Of a stretch of DNA of 64,000 nt, positions 10,421-23,499 are shown in pieces. This DNA comes from Lepisosteus oculatus (Eukaryota; Chordata; Actinopteri; Semionotiformes; Lepisosteidae), in NCBI RefSeq assembly GCF_040954835.1, contig NC_090698.1, positions 4,028,501 to 4,092,500 on the forward strand, written 5' to 3'. Positions within the stretch are counted from its first letter, which is position 1. Each line of letters begins with the position of its first letter. The notes beneath the pieces were generated by a model. The model searched no databases and was not told where the DNA came from. It worked only from the letters and a program-made list of their open reading frames with translations. Made by a program: the position numbers and the translations under genes.

Positions 10421-13400
10421 ATCCGCCCTCCCCCTCCGCGGCTAAACCGAGTTCACCCCCTTACCCGGGATCCCCCCTGCACCTGCCGGCTTTCCCGGCA
10501 GGCGAGCCCCCTCCTGCATTTATTAAATCCCGAAATGAACGAATTATGATGCTTGACTGCCACTTTTGCAAGTTTTTCCCCCTTATTAAACAGTCGGACA
10601 TATTCATTTACTAAAGAAACGTAAGAGTTAAGAGCCGACCTCCGCCTGTTTAACAACTGAACACAACCGATTAGTTCGAATTAGTCCCTATTCATCCTCT
10701 TTCGACTAAGGGTTCAGTTATACTAAACGACACCTCAGCCAACGGGTGTGGGGGTCCCCATAACCAAGACTGGGAGCCCCTATGTAGAGGTAAAGGGCAT
10801 GAACATACTACTGTGGGCACAACGTACCATAACAAATATAAAATTGACATGCAAAAAATGCTAACGACACAGCCGCTGTCCGGAAACCAGAATTGCACGC
10901 CAGTGTACAGCAGAGACCCGCGCAGTGCGCTGTGGAGGAACTTCTAACAGTCACTTAGGAAGTGCGGTACAGCAGGAATGTGGAGCCTGACGCTCAATCA
11001 GTTGTTGAAAATACAACTACTAATACTGAAAGTCAAAATGCAAGCTCGAAGATCCAGCTGTTGACACAACCTTTACGATCCGTAGGAAGGACTTTTAAGA
11101 TGCCGGTTGCCGCAAACCGACCCCTTGTTTCAGATTTGTGAAAGACAGTTACAGCAAGTGACGATATTCTTCAGTTTGGTATGTGCGTCTTCACCGCCGC
11201 AGGTGTGAAAAAGGCTCCTATTAAAGGTCCCCAGATTATTGTTAAGGTGGGTCTTTTTTAGGAAACCGCCCCCTGTCCCCAACCCGCGTGGTGAGCGGAT
11301 GCTCGCCCCGGAGAAAACTGAAACAGTGAAAAACCGTGTCGGGCGACCTGCTCTCCACAGCCACTGTGCCGGCGCCCCCTCACTCAGGAAATGTACGCCG
11401 TCACACTAGACAAGGGTTTAAAATCACTGCGGATGGCTGCTTCGCTCGTCCTGTGTTTAACAACGAAAACTTGTCTCGGAAGCTTGGGCAAACGATAAGA
11501 GTGAGGTATTGGCATTGTAAACAGAGAAATCCATGAAACTTCAGTTTTCTAAGATTGAAAAAAAAAATGGAGACTAGAAACACACTGCAAGATAAGACCT
11601 CTATGCTTTCCGCGGCTAAAATGATAATTATGTGTTTAAAAGTGTAAAAGAGAAAAGCTGAGATGTGCTTAAAACCATGATACTGAAGAACTGTTGTTTC
11701 AAGCCACCATGTGCTGCATTAGTTTCACAAGAGATATCAAGCACTTAAGTGCACAAGTTACTATTTAAGACCAATGCAACATATACTGCTGTTACTATTT
11801 TTTTCTGGCTGAAGCTTTAATCCAAATCTTTAATCCAGTTGCACTAACACAGCTGGGAATTTCACCAGAGCTGTTGGGGCGAAGCTGCTTGCTCAGGGGT
11901 ACCGCAGCACTGTCTCACCCGGGATTTACAAGTCTCCAGTTCCGGGTCCAGAACCCTGAGCCCTGCTCCACATGGCTGCCCCTCCACACATCTACAGACA
12001 GATGGGTTTTGTCAGAATGGCAGGAACCGGCCCAGCTGGTCTCAATAATTAATCAGAAACGCAGTGTTACTAAATAGTGCATAAAAGCAGGGAATGTCCC
12101 AGTGACCAGTCATCCTGAAACCCTGTGTTACTTTCTCAGGCTTTAACTTCCCCGGCCCAGACCTCTTCTTACTTTTAACCCCACAGCGTCATCTCTCCGC
12201 CTGTCTCCGTCTGACTTGTCACTCTCTAACTGTCTGAGCACATGTGTTGGAAATCTAACACAAAGAGCTGCCTAGCCTTTTTACTCTCACTCTCAGAGTT
12301 TGTGCTGATGAAGAGTCAGATGGGGAAACAGTGCACATCGGACCAAAAATCAGAGAGAGCTCAGCACGCCACTTTGAAGTCAAGTACAGGCAAATGTATG
12401 GCATTTTTAAGTCTCTTAAAATACTACATTAATTAAATCTTCAACTGATAAAATAAGATATCTCTCTATTAAGTCTCACCTAGCATTTTTGTTAGGGCCA
12501 CACTCACATCCTGCCCACCTGAAACAATAAATTTTGTGTATTTATCTTCGTGTTGCCAGCCCTCCACGATCTTTCTGAAGGCCCCTGGAATGACACTGTG
12601 ATCTTGGGGTACAGGACTGTGCGCAATTCAGCAGGAACAGACTGTGAGTAAGCAACCCCTCCCCCCCCAAAACCATATGAATGTAATATCAGGTTTGCCT
12701 CCTAACAGCAGCCTCTGCATAGGCATCATGACATTCAAACACTGTACTATGGAGACAGACATTCCACTTCAAAAACAGCATGAGTGAAACTGTCCGGTCT
12801 CACAATATCTTATGACGGCTACAGACATATCGTCCTCATGCATGGATGTTTTGATGCATGATACACAAATGCTCTGGCTGCATCAGACAACAGTGTTTGA
12901 AACTTGTTCACAGGCACAGAGATGGGGTTTTGTGTCCCTTCATAACACTGGACAGAAAACAGCAAGAAGAGCCTTTCCTCTTATCACAGTGGTGCTGACA
13001 CCCGAGTACAGCAGAGCAGATGTGTCTGACAACTCACAGGTACAGCAGGAGAGCCACGGTGTCAGACGCTCTGCTGTGGGCCACATGTGTGATCAGCACC
13101 GAGAGCCGCAAACAGCCAGGATTTCCTGGGTACGAGGCCTTTGATGGAGAGCAGAGGTGCTGACAGAACCCATGAAACATTCAAATGGCTTGTGATTGAC
13201 GGGCAGTTGGACGTGCTCTGCTTTGAGCTGGCTGAAGAGTGAGAAGACAAACACACATCATTAAGCCATCAACAGGGGCAAACTGTGAACATGTGACGCC
13301 TGTGGCCGTGTTTTTGCAGGGCCCCGTTTGGTGACATTGCCCAGACGTGAGACGTGAGAGAGCTGTCCAGTGTGTGAAGTGCAGAGGCTTTGATGTCAAG

Positions 13401-16400
13401 GTGATGGAGGTCGCACCAGTGACCAGTGAATACTCAGTGCCAATACTTCAGTGCCATATTATTCATATCAAGCCAGCATCTCAACACTAGCCGGAGAATG
13501 ATAGAAGAATAGAGATTTAATTCTGCCAAATATCGCAACATGTTAAGAACCTGCAAACTACAATACAAAATGCTAATGGTAGACCCGTTTTTTATGTTAC
13601 ACTTTAAAAGCATCCATTGTTATAAAATATCTCACTATTTGAAAGGAAGGCATTTACAAAGAAAAGTGACCGGAACAACAAAAACAAAGTTTTACTTTAA
13701 AAAGCCTCCACAGTACCCAGAAATATATCCTCTCCAGCACCAGGTTACTACTGCTAACGGAAGCCTATTGTGCTGTGTTGTAAATGTGTGACCTGTGGGA
13801 GTGTCAAAGTTTGTATATTCAGACTACTGCAAAATAGACCCAGGTAAGTGCAGACTAAATGAACAGTCATAATTCTAGTTCTAAGTAGAATCGAGAGGAA
13901 GATATGTCAGGGGATTCCTAGGTAACTCACTAAGTAAAAGCCTACATGCCAGATGTCAGTCATGAGGTTCCACTCTCAGCCAGGACATTGGGTAACTGAT
14001 TCTCGACGTGATGGTATACAGCTGTCTGGGCAACACCACAGCACCAGTCCACCAGGGCTTTCTTAATTTTCCAGCAATCAGAGACTCCCTTGTCTAGTGG
14101 GCGACTTCAGCGAGACGTGTGCCTCTCCTCAAGGCATTGCTTCTCTGGAAGGGCATAGTGGAGGGAGTTAGCAGCATGCCAAATGTCAAATGGCTCTGCA
14201 AGCAGGCACACCAGAGGAGCATGTCTGCGTGACTCACTCTCTCCCAGTCGGGTGCACATTTAAACTGGGGAAACAAAGAAAAATCACAAAGTCTAAAATT
14301 AAAAAATAAAGCAAAACCAACGCCATTTATCCAAAAAGATCTAAAGACACACCATATGACTTTCAGCAAAGGATTCTTGAACAGGAAATAAAAGAGGGTA
14401 AATCTAAAATACTTAAAAATACTACCTAGTAAACATGAGAGTGGTCTTCTGGGTTAAGAGAAGTCCGCACTATACTTTGAACTTCTGCTTCTACCCGAAA
14501 TAGAGTAATTTCATTACCAGCAGCAGAAGGAGCTTGTTAGTGCATTGAGGGTTTGTTTTTTTCAATTCCACAGTAAGCTGAGCCCTAACAAGGTACCTTC
14601 CTTTGTTGCAGAAAAAAATAAAGTCCTAAAGAGAGGGAGAAGAGGCCAGGGAGCAAAATGTCATCACACTAAGAGGCTTGTCGTGACACAAGAGCACTCA
14701 AGGAGTAGCTGACATAAGCGTTTGTATTGTAGACCTCAACAATTAGCAGCTACACAAACTTACAAAGAAGAATGAAGGAAAAGAGGGGAAAAAAGTCCCT
14801 TGGTTTTGTCATTTGACCGATTGTTGGAGCAGAGCTCTAAAACTTGGAAAATAATTAAAGTACTTTGTGGTTGGGGAGGTAGCCAGGACTTGTGAAGCAG
14901 AAAGACTTAGTTCAAGACTGCTTTTCAAGCTTTCCAATAATACAGAACCTGAATATCATGCACACACATACCGGCTCATTGATTTGACCACTGATATCTT
15001 AACAAGCAGAGCAGCCTTTGAAAAGAACGGCCACCCAAAGCTTACTTAATGGGACCTGCTATATGTGTGGTAGACGATTTGATACATGGGTATGCTTTAT
15101 GCAGCGTTGTTCATTTTAAAATGAACCGTAGTCAAATTTCTTTTCTCCTCCCTCGTCTCGTGCATCTGGAGGACACGATTCAAATTTCACCTTTCTGCTA
15201 CAAAGTCAAAGGTGAGCACGTGAGCCCAAAGCCCGAATATGGTTGGGATTCTGTTTTCAAGACCTGTAAATTACGTCGCAGACAGTTGGAAAAAAAGTTA
15301 CACCTCATGCAATTAGAGTAACAATTAGAGTAACAAGAATGTTTAGGATGCCTTCAATATCAAACAGAAAACAGTAAAAAACAAACTCAATATAAACACC
15401 CCAAGAATTACTGAATCTCTCGAGCGATCGCCTTTTTGAGGCAGCGCCTTGTACTTTTTAATAACCCAGATATTCACACTTTTACTGACAGCTTTCAGTC
15501 AGAAGGAGAGGCTCCGGGTGCTCCTAGGGTGCATCTCTCATAATACATGCTGACCTCGCCCCCTCAGTCTCTGAAAACGTGCCTGTGCTCGGGAGACCCA
15601 AGGGCTGTTTACTTAAAGGCGATTAGAGTGTGGTAAACAGACTTTTGGCAGGTTGTTTTGGAAAAGCTGAGAGGGTCTCAGCAGACTGTTCTAACGTGAT
15701 GTTTCAGAAGAGAGGAGTTTGTGGGTGAGTGTTGGCGGTTGGGGAGGGGTGGGGGAGTTAGATTTCCTGGGTTGTCTTACCTACTTAGCTTTGCCTGGGG
15801 AAAAGGGTTTTACACACACAATAACAAAAGTTCTGCCCTTCCCCCAACACCTCACCTCCCCACCCCCATCCTAAATGGGAAGTTTCGGACTGTTTGACTG
15901 TTTGGAAAACAAAGTGTTAGCTGAAGCCCTTCCCAAATCCAGAATCGTAACAAAGGTAGGAGTTCCTGAGAAGCAGGGCGACCGGAGCTACACTCTCAGT
16001 TAGGCAGAACCCATGTAAAATGGAGCATCACAGCACCCTGGAAAAAACAGAAAGCAGCGTTCTTGACAGACAGAAAGAGGGAGATGCTTTCACTCAGTTT
16101 TGTGGTCAATGACGTAAAACCGAAAGGCGCAAATCTTATTTTCTCCTTGGCTGATAAAAGGCCACAGACATGCTTTCGCAGAGAAACATGGATGCTGCAA
16201 CTGCACTCAGAGCCTCTTTCTGACTCCTGCAAAAACCACATCAGTCAGATTTCGCCAGCGAATACATTTTAAACGTCATCTCATGTGGAGCTTAAAAGAC
16301 TGCTCGCAAATGCTGAACGAGACAAAGACCTGAAAATTACAACACTATTTCTGATTGGCGTTTTGTTTTTTATAACATAGCACACCTTATGAAAGGTTCA

Positions 16401-19400
16401 TGATGTACCAAGCATCGCCTACTGTTTTAATACCTGATAAAAAGAGATAAAAAGACACTCAGTGACTTAAAAACTAAAAATGGTAGGGAGTTGTTATAAG
16501 TTAAGTCAATACTGATGCGGTTAGGCAGGTTTTCCTTTTTAGCCAATTACTTGAAAATCACATTCTAAGAACATCACTAAATGGCCATGGTTGTAATTAC
16601 TGCCGAAGCACAAGTCTTTCTAAACCTGGTCCTGGTGAAGTCTCAGTCCAGATGTTTTTATAGACAGCCTTTAAAAAAATAATTTTCTGAAGGCCTGGAA
16701 CAAATGAACTATGATCCTTAATTGAACCTGTGGTGTGTTAAATAAAGTAGAGATCATTTGAAACAAAAATCAGAATATCTTTGAGCCCTCAAAGACTAGT
16801 GTTCCTTTAATGAAAGGCTACTGGCCTAATTGACTGTTTAAACACATTTTCCCCATTTTTAAATAACAGGTGATTTAGTGTGACCCGTAAGGACATCCAG
16901 ATTAGTGCTCTCTAGGATCAGGGTTGGAAAAATCTGGCCTAAAGGCAGAACATAAATGCTTGTAGTTCTGCTGAAGCCAGCTACAAGAAAGAGAAACACA
17001 TGTTTTGCCCGCCTCTGGCACTCAGATATTTGCTTGACTTGACAAGGGCTTAAATCTCAGCAGATGATGTGTTTGGAAAATGTCAGGAAAATCTTGAACG
17101 GGAACAATAGTTTGTCAGATGTATTCCCTGGTGTTCTCCCAGGGAAGTAAATGTTAGGTGGTAATTTGCTAAGATCCAGGAGACAACTTCCGGTTTCATT
17201 CCAGTTTCCTAGTTGGTTTTCTCTTGTTTGTGGAAAACAACAGGGCATCCACAGTTGCTGTTCATGGAATTGCTCACTTACTTAATAAGTCCAGAAGGAG
17301 TTTCTTGGAAAAAATGAACCAGAAAATCGAACAGCAACTCAAAGCCAAAGCACAACATCCTGAAAGACCAAAACCAAAGGACACTAGAGTCTTGGAAGTG
17401 AAAAGATCTCTGCCGGGAATGTGGGATGACACAGGGTTGGGAGATCAAAGGTTCAAACCCAGACTGGCCAAACCAAGCAGCTAATACCTCACTTCCTGAA
17501 GTGTCTCACTAGTCATCTTCCCGTAGTCAGAATATCTCAAAATCCATCAGAAAACAATGACCTCTGGGGTTAAAGCTGAAGGACCAAAAAAGCTAAGGGT
17601 TCATTGGCTAGAACTGCAAATTCGAATGCACTGGATTTTCAAACAGGTCAGCATGATGCCACTCCAATGCATGTTGCAGGGAACTGCAGCAGAAGGGTGG
17701 AACAAATATAGAATAAGCAGTATCACTGAAGGCTGCACCAGGCCATAGACTGTCTCATAACACTGCCCATGGTTCTGTACTCACTGGGGACAAAGGAAGG
17801 GATTGTGCTAGTTTTAAAGGTTCCTTATCACAGCGATCAAATGATCTTTTTATCAGCTATACCACCAGGCAAACAAGTCAGCAGAACTGAACACAACTGC
17901 ACACTGCAGCTTGTGCATCATGCTGACAGACCGATTAATGGCTTTGGTTCCGGGGGAAATCTACTTACATGCAGAAGCTGCGTCAGTGCACCTCCCTGAC
18001 TTGGCAAATTCATCCATGTTGGCAGAAAGTATAAAGAAAAAAAAATCGAGAAAAAAAAGTAAATAGTGCCCTTTATGGTCTGGACTTCGAAAAGGAATGG
18101 TTTCATTAAGACCTGGGAACTGGTGATATTTTCTTTTGAGCGCGATTGGGAAAGAAATGAATTCCAGATACAGCCTGGACGCATTAGGAGGCACCGTGGC
18201 AAAAAATTCCTTCGGAGGTGATCGGTTGCTTCCAGGAACATATTGGAAAAAGGAGGGGAGGGGATTGTCTGTCCGGAAGCACCGCCAGAGCAGCTGCTCA
18301 GACTGAAAGTGTTAGACACACTGCGTGTCTGCTCTTGTCCTTAACACCACCAGCTTGACCACAGTGCAGGCTGCTTCACACTGCAGCTGTGGTTATTACA
18401 AAAGAGTTCAGCTCCTTGGAATTCAGATCTAGTTACCGCTGCAAATGCAGGATAAATTAAAGTAACTTTCTCCTGCAGTTTTTAAGTCTCAGTGTGAATG
18501 CAGCCGTTTTCAAAGTAAATGCAATGTGTTTAAAATGAAAAAAAAACAACAACATTTTTTAAACCCTGGTGTTTAGATATTCTGTTTAGTCCTATTTTCA
18601 CTAATGTGTCATAAAAACCCAGTGAATTTATTGCAAAGGAAGACATTTCTCCTGCTTTATCCAATAATGTTCCGGACATGAGGGTTTATAATTATGCCGA
18701 AGGGGTGCACCTTCCTGTTCATCCTGTGTTCTTGGTGCAATCCTAGATTAAAGTTTTTCTTTTTTTTTAGTTCCAAAAGAAGTGTAACTAAAAGGATTAT
18801 TAGAGCTCAGAAAGCCACAATGGCCAGGTTCCCCGAGCGACGAGCTAGCGCCCATTTGGGGGCTGCTTTGGAGGTTATTAACATTTTCAGTTTAGCTGAA
18901 AGGAGCTAAAGTTGTTTAGAAGTTCATGCAATGCAAAAAAAAAAACAAGAGGAGATACAGAAGAATACAACTAAAGCAGAGGTAAGAACATGATCTCTGA
19001 AGCCTTTTTCCAGGCACAAGGAACAAAGCCACGTTGTTGACAACTTTAGTCAACTTGCAGGAATGCTTTACTTTCTTTCTGGCTTCTGCTGCAGAGTCTC
19101 CATGAGGCCTCTCTATTAATTATCCCTAATGAGGACAAATAGGCATTAGCATGGAAATAAAAACGTGCTCCACCTCCTGCCCCACGCCACTGCACACCCT
19201 CCCCTGCGGTGAGACAACACAGAGGGGTGTGCAGTCCCTCACCTGCAAACGAATTTAAAACAGACCTGCCACCGGGAGGCCAAACAAACAGTCTCAGCAA
19301 ATGGAAGCATGAAATCAGGGAGCAGCAGCCAGTAAGACAAACAGCGCTGGCACAGTCCTGCACATCAATGTCACATGACCTCTCATGAAACGTCTGTCTC

Positions 19401-22240
19401 AAAATGAGTATGATTCACATTTCCCGGCAATGGCGGTGTCTTGAACATGTAAAATATTAGGGAAGAAATCTCAATTTACCAGGCGAGGGTTGGTACTATT
19501 TCTACTATTTCTACAAGCACCCACTTAGCGCAGCAGACATACAGATGCATAAGACAATTTAAGAAGTGTTGATAAAATAAGTTTGAGTTCATAAAAAATG
19601 AAAACAAAAGAAGATTCATTCTTCACAAGCAGTAGCAAGAATTCCAAATAAAATGTGCCATCTTTTTGAAGCACTATCAAAAGCATTAATGCCTTTCCTC
19701 TCTCCAATATTCAGAGAAAGAGCCGTGGCTTATTTCTTTTTGAAGTGATTTGGCGCTCCTCCTAGACAAGTCTGCATTGTTCGCAATGAATAAAAGTGCT
19801 GAAGCTGTAACAGAGATTGCATTGATCCAAGAATCCCCTCTCTCGCTCACAGTTCCACTTCCTACATTTTCAACGTCTCACCGTTTTAATCGTGCCGTTA
19901 ACAATCACCAGCAGCTCACAACAGCCAACAAACCAAAAAAGGCAATACGGAGATAATTCCACAATTGAGTTTTTACTTTTGCAAATAGAAAAATGCTTAA
20001 CTCAAGAAGCGTACCCTTTCTGTCCTGACCCACCGTGACTTTGGAGCTAATGAAAATTATTACAATAGTTGAAACTGGAGGAGAAATTCGAACACTGGAA
20101 TCATAAAGAGAACATAAACCATCTACCCTCTCTGTAAACAATACCCTTGCCCCAGAGCAGTGGAAAATTACCCAGGCGACACCAGGCCATCAGACATTAG
20201 GAAATAATGCTTTTCACCATTGTAGTAGTTATTACATATGTTCAATAACTGCTATAGTATTGCCAGCCTATAGGCCTGTAGGCTTTGTCCTCGTGCTTGA
20301 ATGGACAGCAGAGACAGCCCTGTTATATGATATTATTTCATTTGAGGGGAAGAAAAATGACAACCTGGATTCTGGCACATTTCTTCTCCCCGAAGCACCA
20401 GCAGCTGTAATCTGGTACTTATTATGATTCCCTCATGTCTACGTCCGTGGGTGACAGTTAAAGGCTTAAAAAACTCGCAAGAGCAACCCATCATAAAAAT
20501 ATCGTATCATCTGTCCGGCTGCAGCAGCAGCACTGGTCTGTATGCCCTCGTACCTCGTGGGGGCATCTTGGGGTTGGCTGGCACGTACAGCCTGGCACCC
20601 AGACCGTATCTGATGTGGCAGCGGTTCTCATCTCCACTGATCAGAGCTACCTGGAACGTCCCAGCAGGCACTCCCAAAGTCTGGGGCTGGAACAAGTGTG
20701 CAGGCTTAAGAGGCAGGAGACTTCGCAAACCAGTTTACCCCAAGAAGGGTCCCTGCTGAATACTTCTGTCAAAATATTGAAGGAGAGACGGGAAGAGCAT
20801 AGTTAAGCAGCAATTATAATAAATAAGAAATTATTTTTTTTATCCTGACAAGCTAACACAACAGATAGTGCAGTTGTGTTTATCTTTTCTATTTTTCACT
20901 GTGGAATTACCCTTTACACATTCACATGGAGTGATGCACTGCCGTTCACGATAATCAAGAATCTATAAGTTTAACTTTCCTTCTAGTACATGTAAAACTG
21001 AGGGATTTTTACAAAAGATTTTTTGTTTAAAAAAATGGCAATAACTTCACCAACCGGCTTGAAATGTCAAGCCCTCTGTGCCCAAACATCTGCTCAACGA
21101 CAGCAAGGTTGGCAACTTGTCTGTGATTTTGGGAATATCTGAGCCAGGCACAGATTTAAAAACTTCTATTGGAACTAAAGCATTCATAGCAGCCCCACAG
21201 TTCGGCACAGGTACAATCAGAGCTGTAGCTGAGCTATAACAGGGCTATTCCAGTTTCTACTGCAACCATCTGGCTCTTAACAAATGTGAAAAAAAACTCT
21301 GCTATTCTCTTCATCCAAGCAGCACTGAACCAAAAGCCTGCTTCTCTTCCAGCCCTCCTAGGGCAGTTTTATTTTTCTAGTTTGCCTCACAGGAAGGCTC
21401 TTTTAGCAGTGCGTCAAGCTCCCCGTGGGGAGAGGGCTATCTCACTTCACATCAGGCAGATAAGTTTTCAAAGGCTACCCTGCCTGTCTCCTTCATGGTT
21501 CGCCTTTAATAGCTATTCAAAAGCATGGAAATGTGCGTGCAGAAAAAAAAAAACACTACATGCACACAAAACCCCATTCAACCTGCTTAAGACACAGAAC
21601 AGTTCCGGCAGTAAAGGATTTGCTAAGTGCCTTGAGTTGTGAGGCTCCAGCTAAACATCTGCTCTGCAAAAGCAGTCAAGGCACCCCCAGCTCTTCCTGT
21701 TCATTATGGCTAGCCAATCATAATAAACACTGGGAGCTGCTAATGGGATTCTGCCAATCCAAGATGGCGACGTCAGCTCTCTCGACTGCCAGGATCTGAA
21801 TTCTGTTCTCTGTGCTAATCAAAGAGGACTCAGCAGGTTTAAGAAGAGCTGAAAGAGAAGACAGGCACAACTGGTATCCCAGTTTAAAAGGCATGACTTT
21901 ACCAGGACAGGGTGGAAGACCAGGAGTCTAAATCCTACGTGGAGTCTCACCTGCTGTACCCCCAAGCAGTGTGGCCCCTCCCAGATTGCTCCAGCCAACC
22001 CAACTGTATAAAAATACCAACATTTGTATATCAAAATTGCTTGAAGTAAAAGCATCACCTTAAAGGGCAGTTAAACCTCAGCAAGAAAGCAGGTAGATTC
22101 CATATTCACAAAGCATCACCTTGAGTTGTGCAATAGTTCCTCATAATCAGATTTATGGTGCTCCAGATTAAAATGGTATGTCAAAACATGAAATGCAGCT
22201 ACAATGACACAACTCCATTTAAAAAGAGCTGCAGCCTGAC
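10421..22240. other. Long noncoding stretch upstream of the ZFP36-family gene
   Basis: About 12 kb without a recognisable coding exon on either strand. Open frames stay under about 135 codons and show no family motifs. A stretch at 19.08-19.17 kb contains clustered homeodomain-type cores (ATTAATTA, CTAATGAG, CATTAGCAT). A CCAAT/YY1/CRE group lies at about 21.71-21.78 kb. I recognise no transposon in this stretch. Confidence 0.45.
21710..21785 (+). promoter_or_regulatory. Possible small promoter: two CCAAT boxes, YY1 and CRE half-site
   Basis: AGCCAATCATAA and TGCCAATCC are followed directly by CAAGATGGCGACGTCAGC, which overlaps a YY1 initiator-type element and a CRE core (ACGTCA). The ATG in the YY1 motif opens only 11 codons (MATSALSTARI). 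The spacing resembles a core promoter, perhaps of a noncoding transcript, but CpG density is low and no exon follows that I can identify. Confidence 0.25.
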
Positions 22241-22245
22241 AGCGT

Positions 22246-22520
22246 AATAATAATAATAATGTATTTATTTAGCTTCTTTCCAAACCCAAGGTCACTGTTC
22301 ATAGTGATAAAGAAAAAGACAAGAAAAAAACAGTAAAAAGAAATAAAAATATAAACGCATAAACAAATGAATACAAAGAACGTACAGGTTCATACAGATA
22401 GAATGTAGGGCAATAAGATATTGGTCCTGGTAAAAAGGCAGGTTTTGAGTTTGGAATTGAAAGGAGTAAAAGAATTGGTCTCGAGTGTGAGGAAGGTCTT
22501 CCATAAGGTCTTCCAAAGTC
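22246..22520. repeat. Interspersed-repeat fragment beginning with an AAT tract
   Basis: It starts with (TAA)n, then TTTATTTAGCTTCTTTCC and a CCAAACCCAAGGTCACT stretch, then an A-rich body and a 3' part ending in GGAAGGTCTTCCA. This wording and order resemble a dispersed repeat common in fish genomes. The family cannot be named from this copy alone. Confidence 0.4.
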
Positions 22521-23075
22521 AGCAACAAGTTCTTGTACTGAATACGTGACTATAGGCAACCAATGTACAGACTTAAGTATTGGAAAACTTAAAGATTTCA
22601 GAGCAAAATCTCTTTTGTTTTACAGATCCCTCTGCAAGTAACCTATGCTTTCAGTTTATTGCAGGCACAAGCAGACGCCTGCTGGAAAAGCTCTTTCTTC
22701 AGAGAAGGGCAGATAAGACTGGGATCAGCTATCTGTTGATCATCATATAGCCTGCTGTGTTTTAAGGCAGGGCTAGCGTTGTTTTTTTAAGCTGGGCAGA
22801 ATGAAGGGTGATTGATTAGCGGAGGTTTTCGTGATAGGAAAGGAGGAGGTTCTCTTGAGGCTCCAGGTCAGTAGAAGGCTGATCTCTTGCTGCCCTGGGC
22901 TGGTCCTGTCATCTTTAATAATCTCCTGATGCTTCAGCCCAAGAAAAGAACAGCTAGAAAGAGGGAGATGGGAGATGGGATCACCCTGTAATCACTGAAA
23001 GCAGTGCCTTCAGGTGAGGTACGGGAGAAGGAATTAGATTTCAATGCCAGAAGAGAAGGAACCTATTCTCAACCT

Positions 23076-23222
23076 GTGCAAAGGGAAAGAGAATGCCGTG
23101 TTGCTTAAGCAAAGCGTTATGGGAGGATGGAACAAACCACCCAGCCATGTTGTTGAAGCTGATACCCTGACTTCTTTCAAAAAACACCTGGATGAGACTC
23201 GTAGATCTATTACCATTCGCCA
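23076..23222 (+). repeat. LINE 3'-end fragment (reverse-transcriptase ORF tail)
   Basis: A plus-strand frame reads GGWNKPPSHVVEADTLTSF followed by KKHLDE, the usual ending of CR1/Rex-like LINE reverse-transcriptase frames (WNxLPxHVVxAxxLxxFKxxLD). Related DNA recurs at about 29690-29835. The 5S-derived SINE follows with almost no gap, so one element may have landed in or beside the other. Only the extreme 3' coding end remains. Confidence 0.5.
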
Positions 23223-23495
23223 GCAGCCATATCACCCTGCAACTCACAACTGGCAGCCCACTGAAGCTCAGTAGGTGTGAGCCTGGTCAGTACCTGGATG
23301 GGAAACTCCTGGGAAAATTAAGGTTGCTGCTAGAAGAGGTGTAAGTGGGGCCAACAGGGGGCGCTCATCCTGCAGTCCATGTGGGTCCTAATGCCCCAGT
23401 ATAGTGATGGGGACATCTTACTGTATACAGGTGCAGTCCTTCGGATGAGATGTAACAGTGAGGTCCTGACTCTCTGTGGTCATTAAAAAATGTTT
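23216..23495 (+). repeat. 5S-rRNA-derived SINE (SINE3/DeuSINE-like), copy 1
   Basis: The 5' part matches 5S rRNA: AGCCATATCACCCTG, GAAGCTCAGTAGG, then GCCTGGTCAGTACCTGGATG and GGAAACTCCTGGGAA, which cover the internal Pol III promoter region of 5S genes. The body continues with CAGGGGGCGCTCATCCTGCA, CCTTCGGATGAGATGTAACA and CCTGACTCTCTGTGGTCATT. That last part is shared with the copy at about 50.1-50.47 kb on the other strand. This copy ends in an A-rich run and lacks the tail domain seen in the other copy. Confidence 0.75.
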
Positions 23496-23499
23496 AGTT

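Noticed and set aside
17440-17465. GGTTCAAACCC, a tRNA B-box-like string
   Set aside because: No A box at the right spacing and no cloverleaf. Chance match.
17224-17484. 86-codon frame with lysine/glutamine-rich text (…EKMNQKIEQQLKAKAQ…)
   Set aside because: Coding-like composition, but no recognised family and no convincing exon borders.
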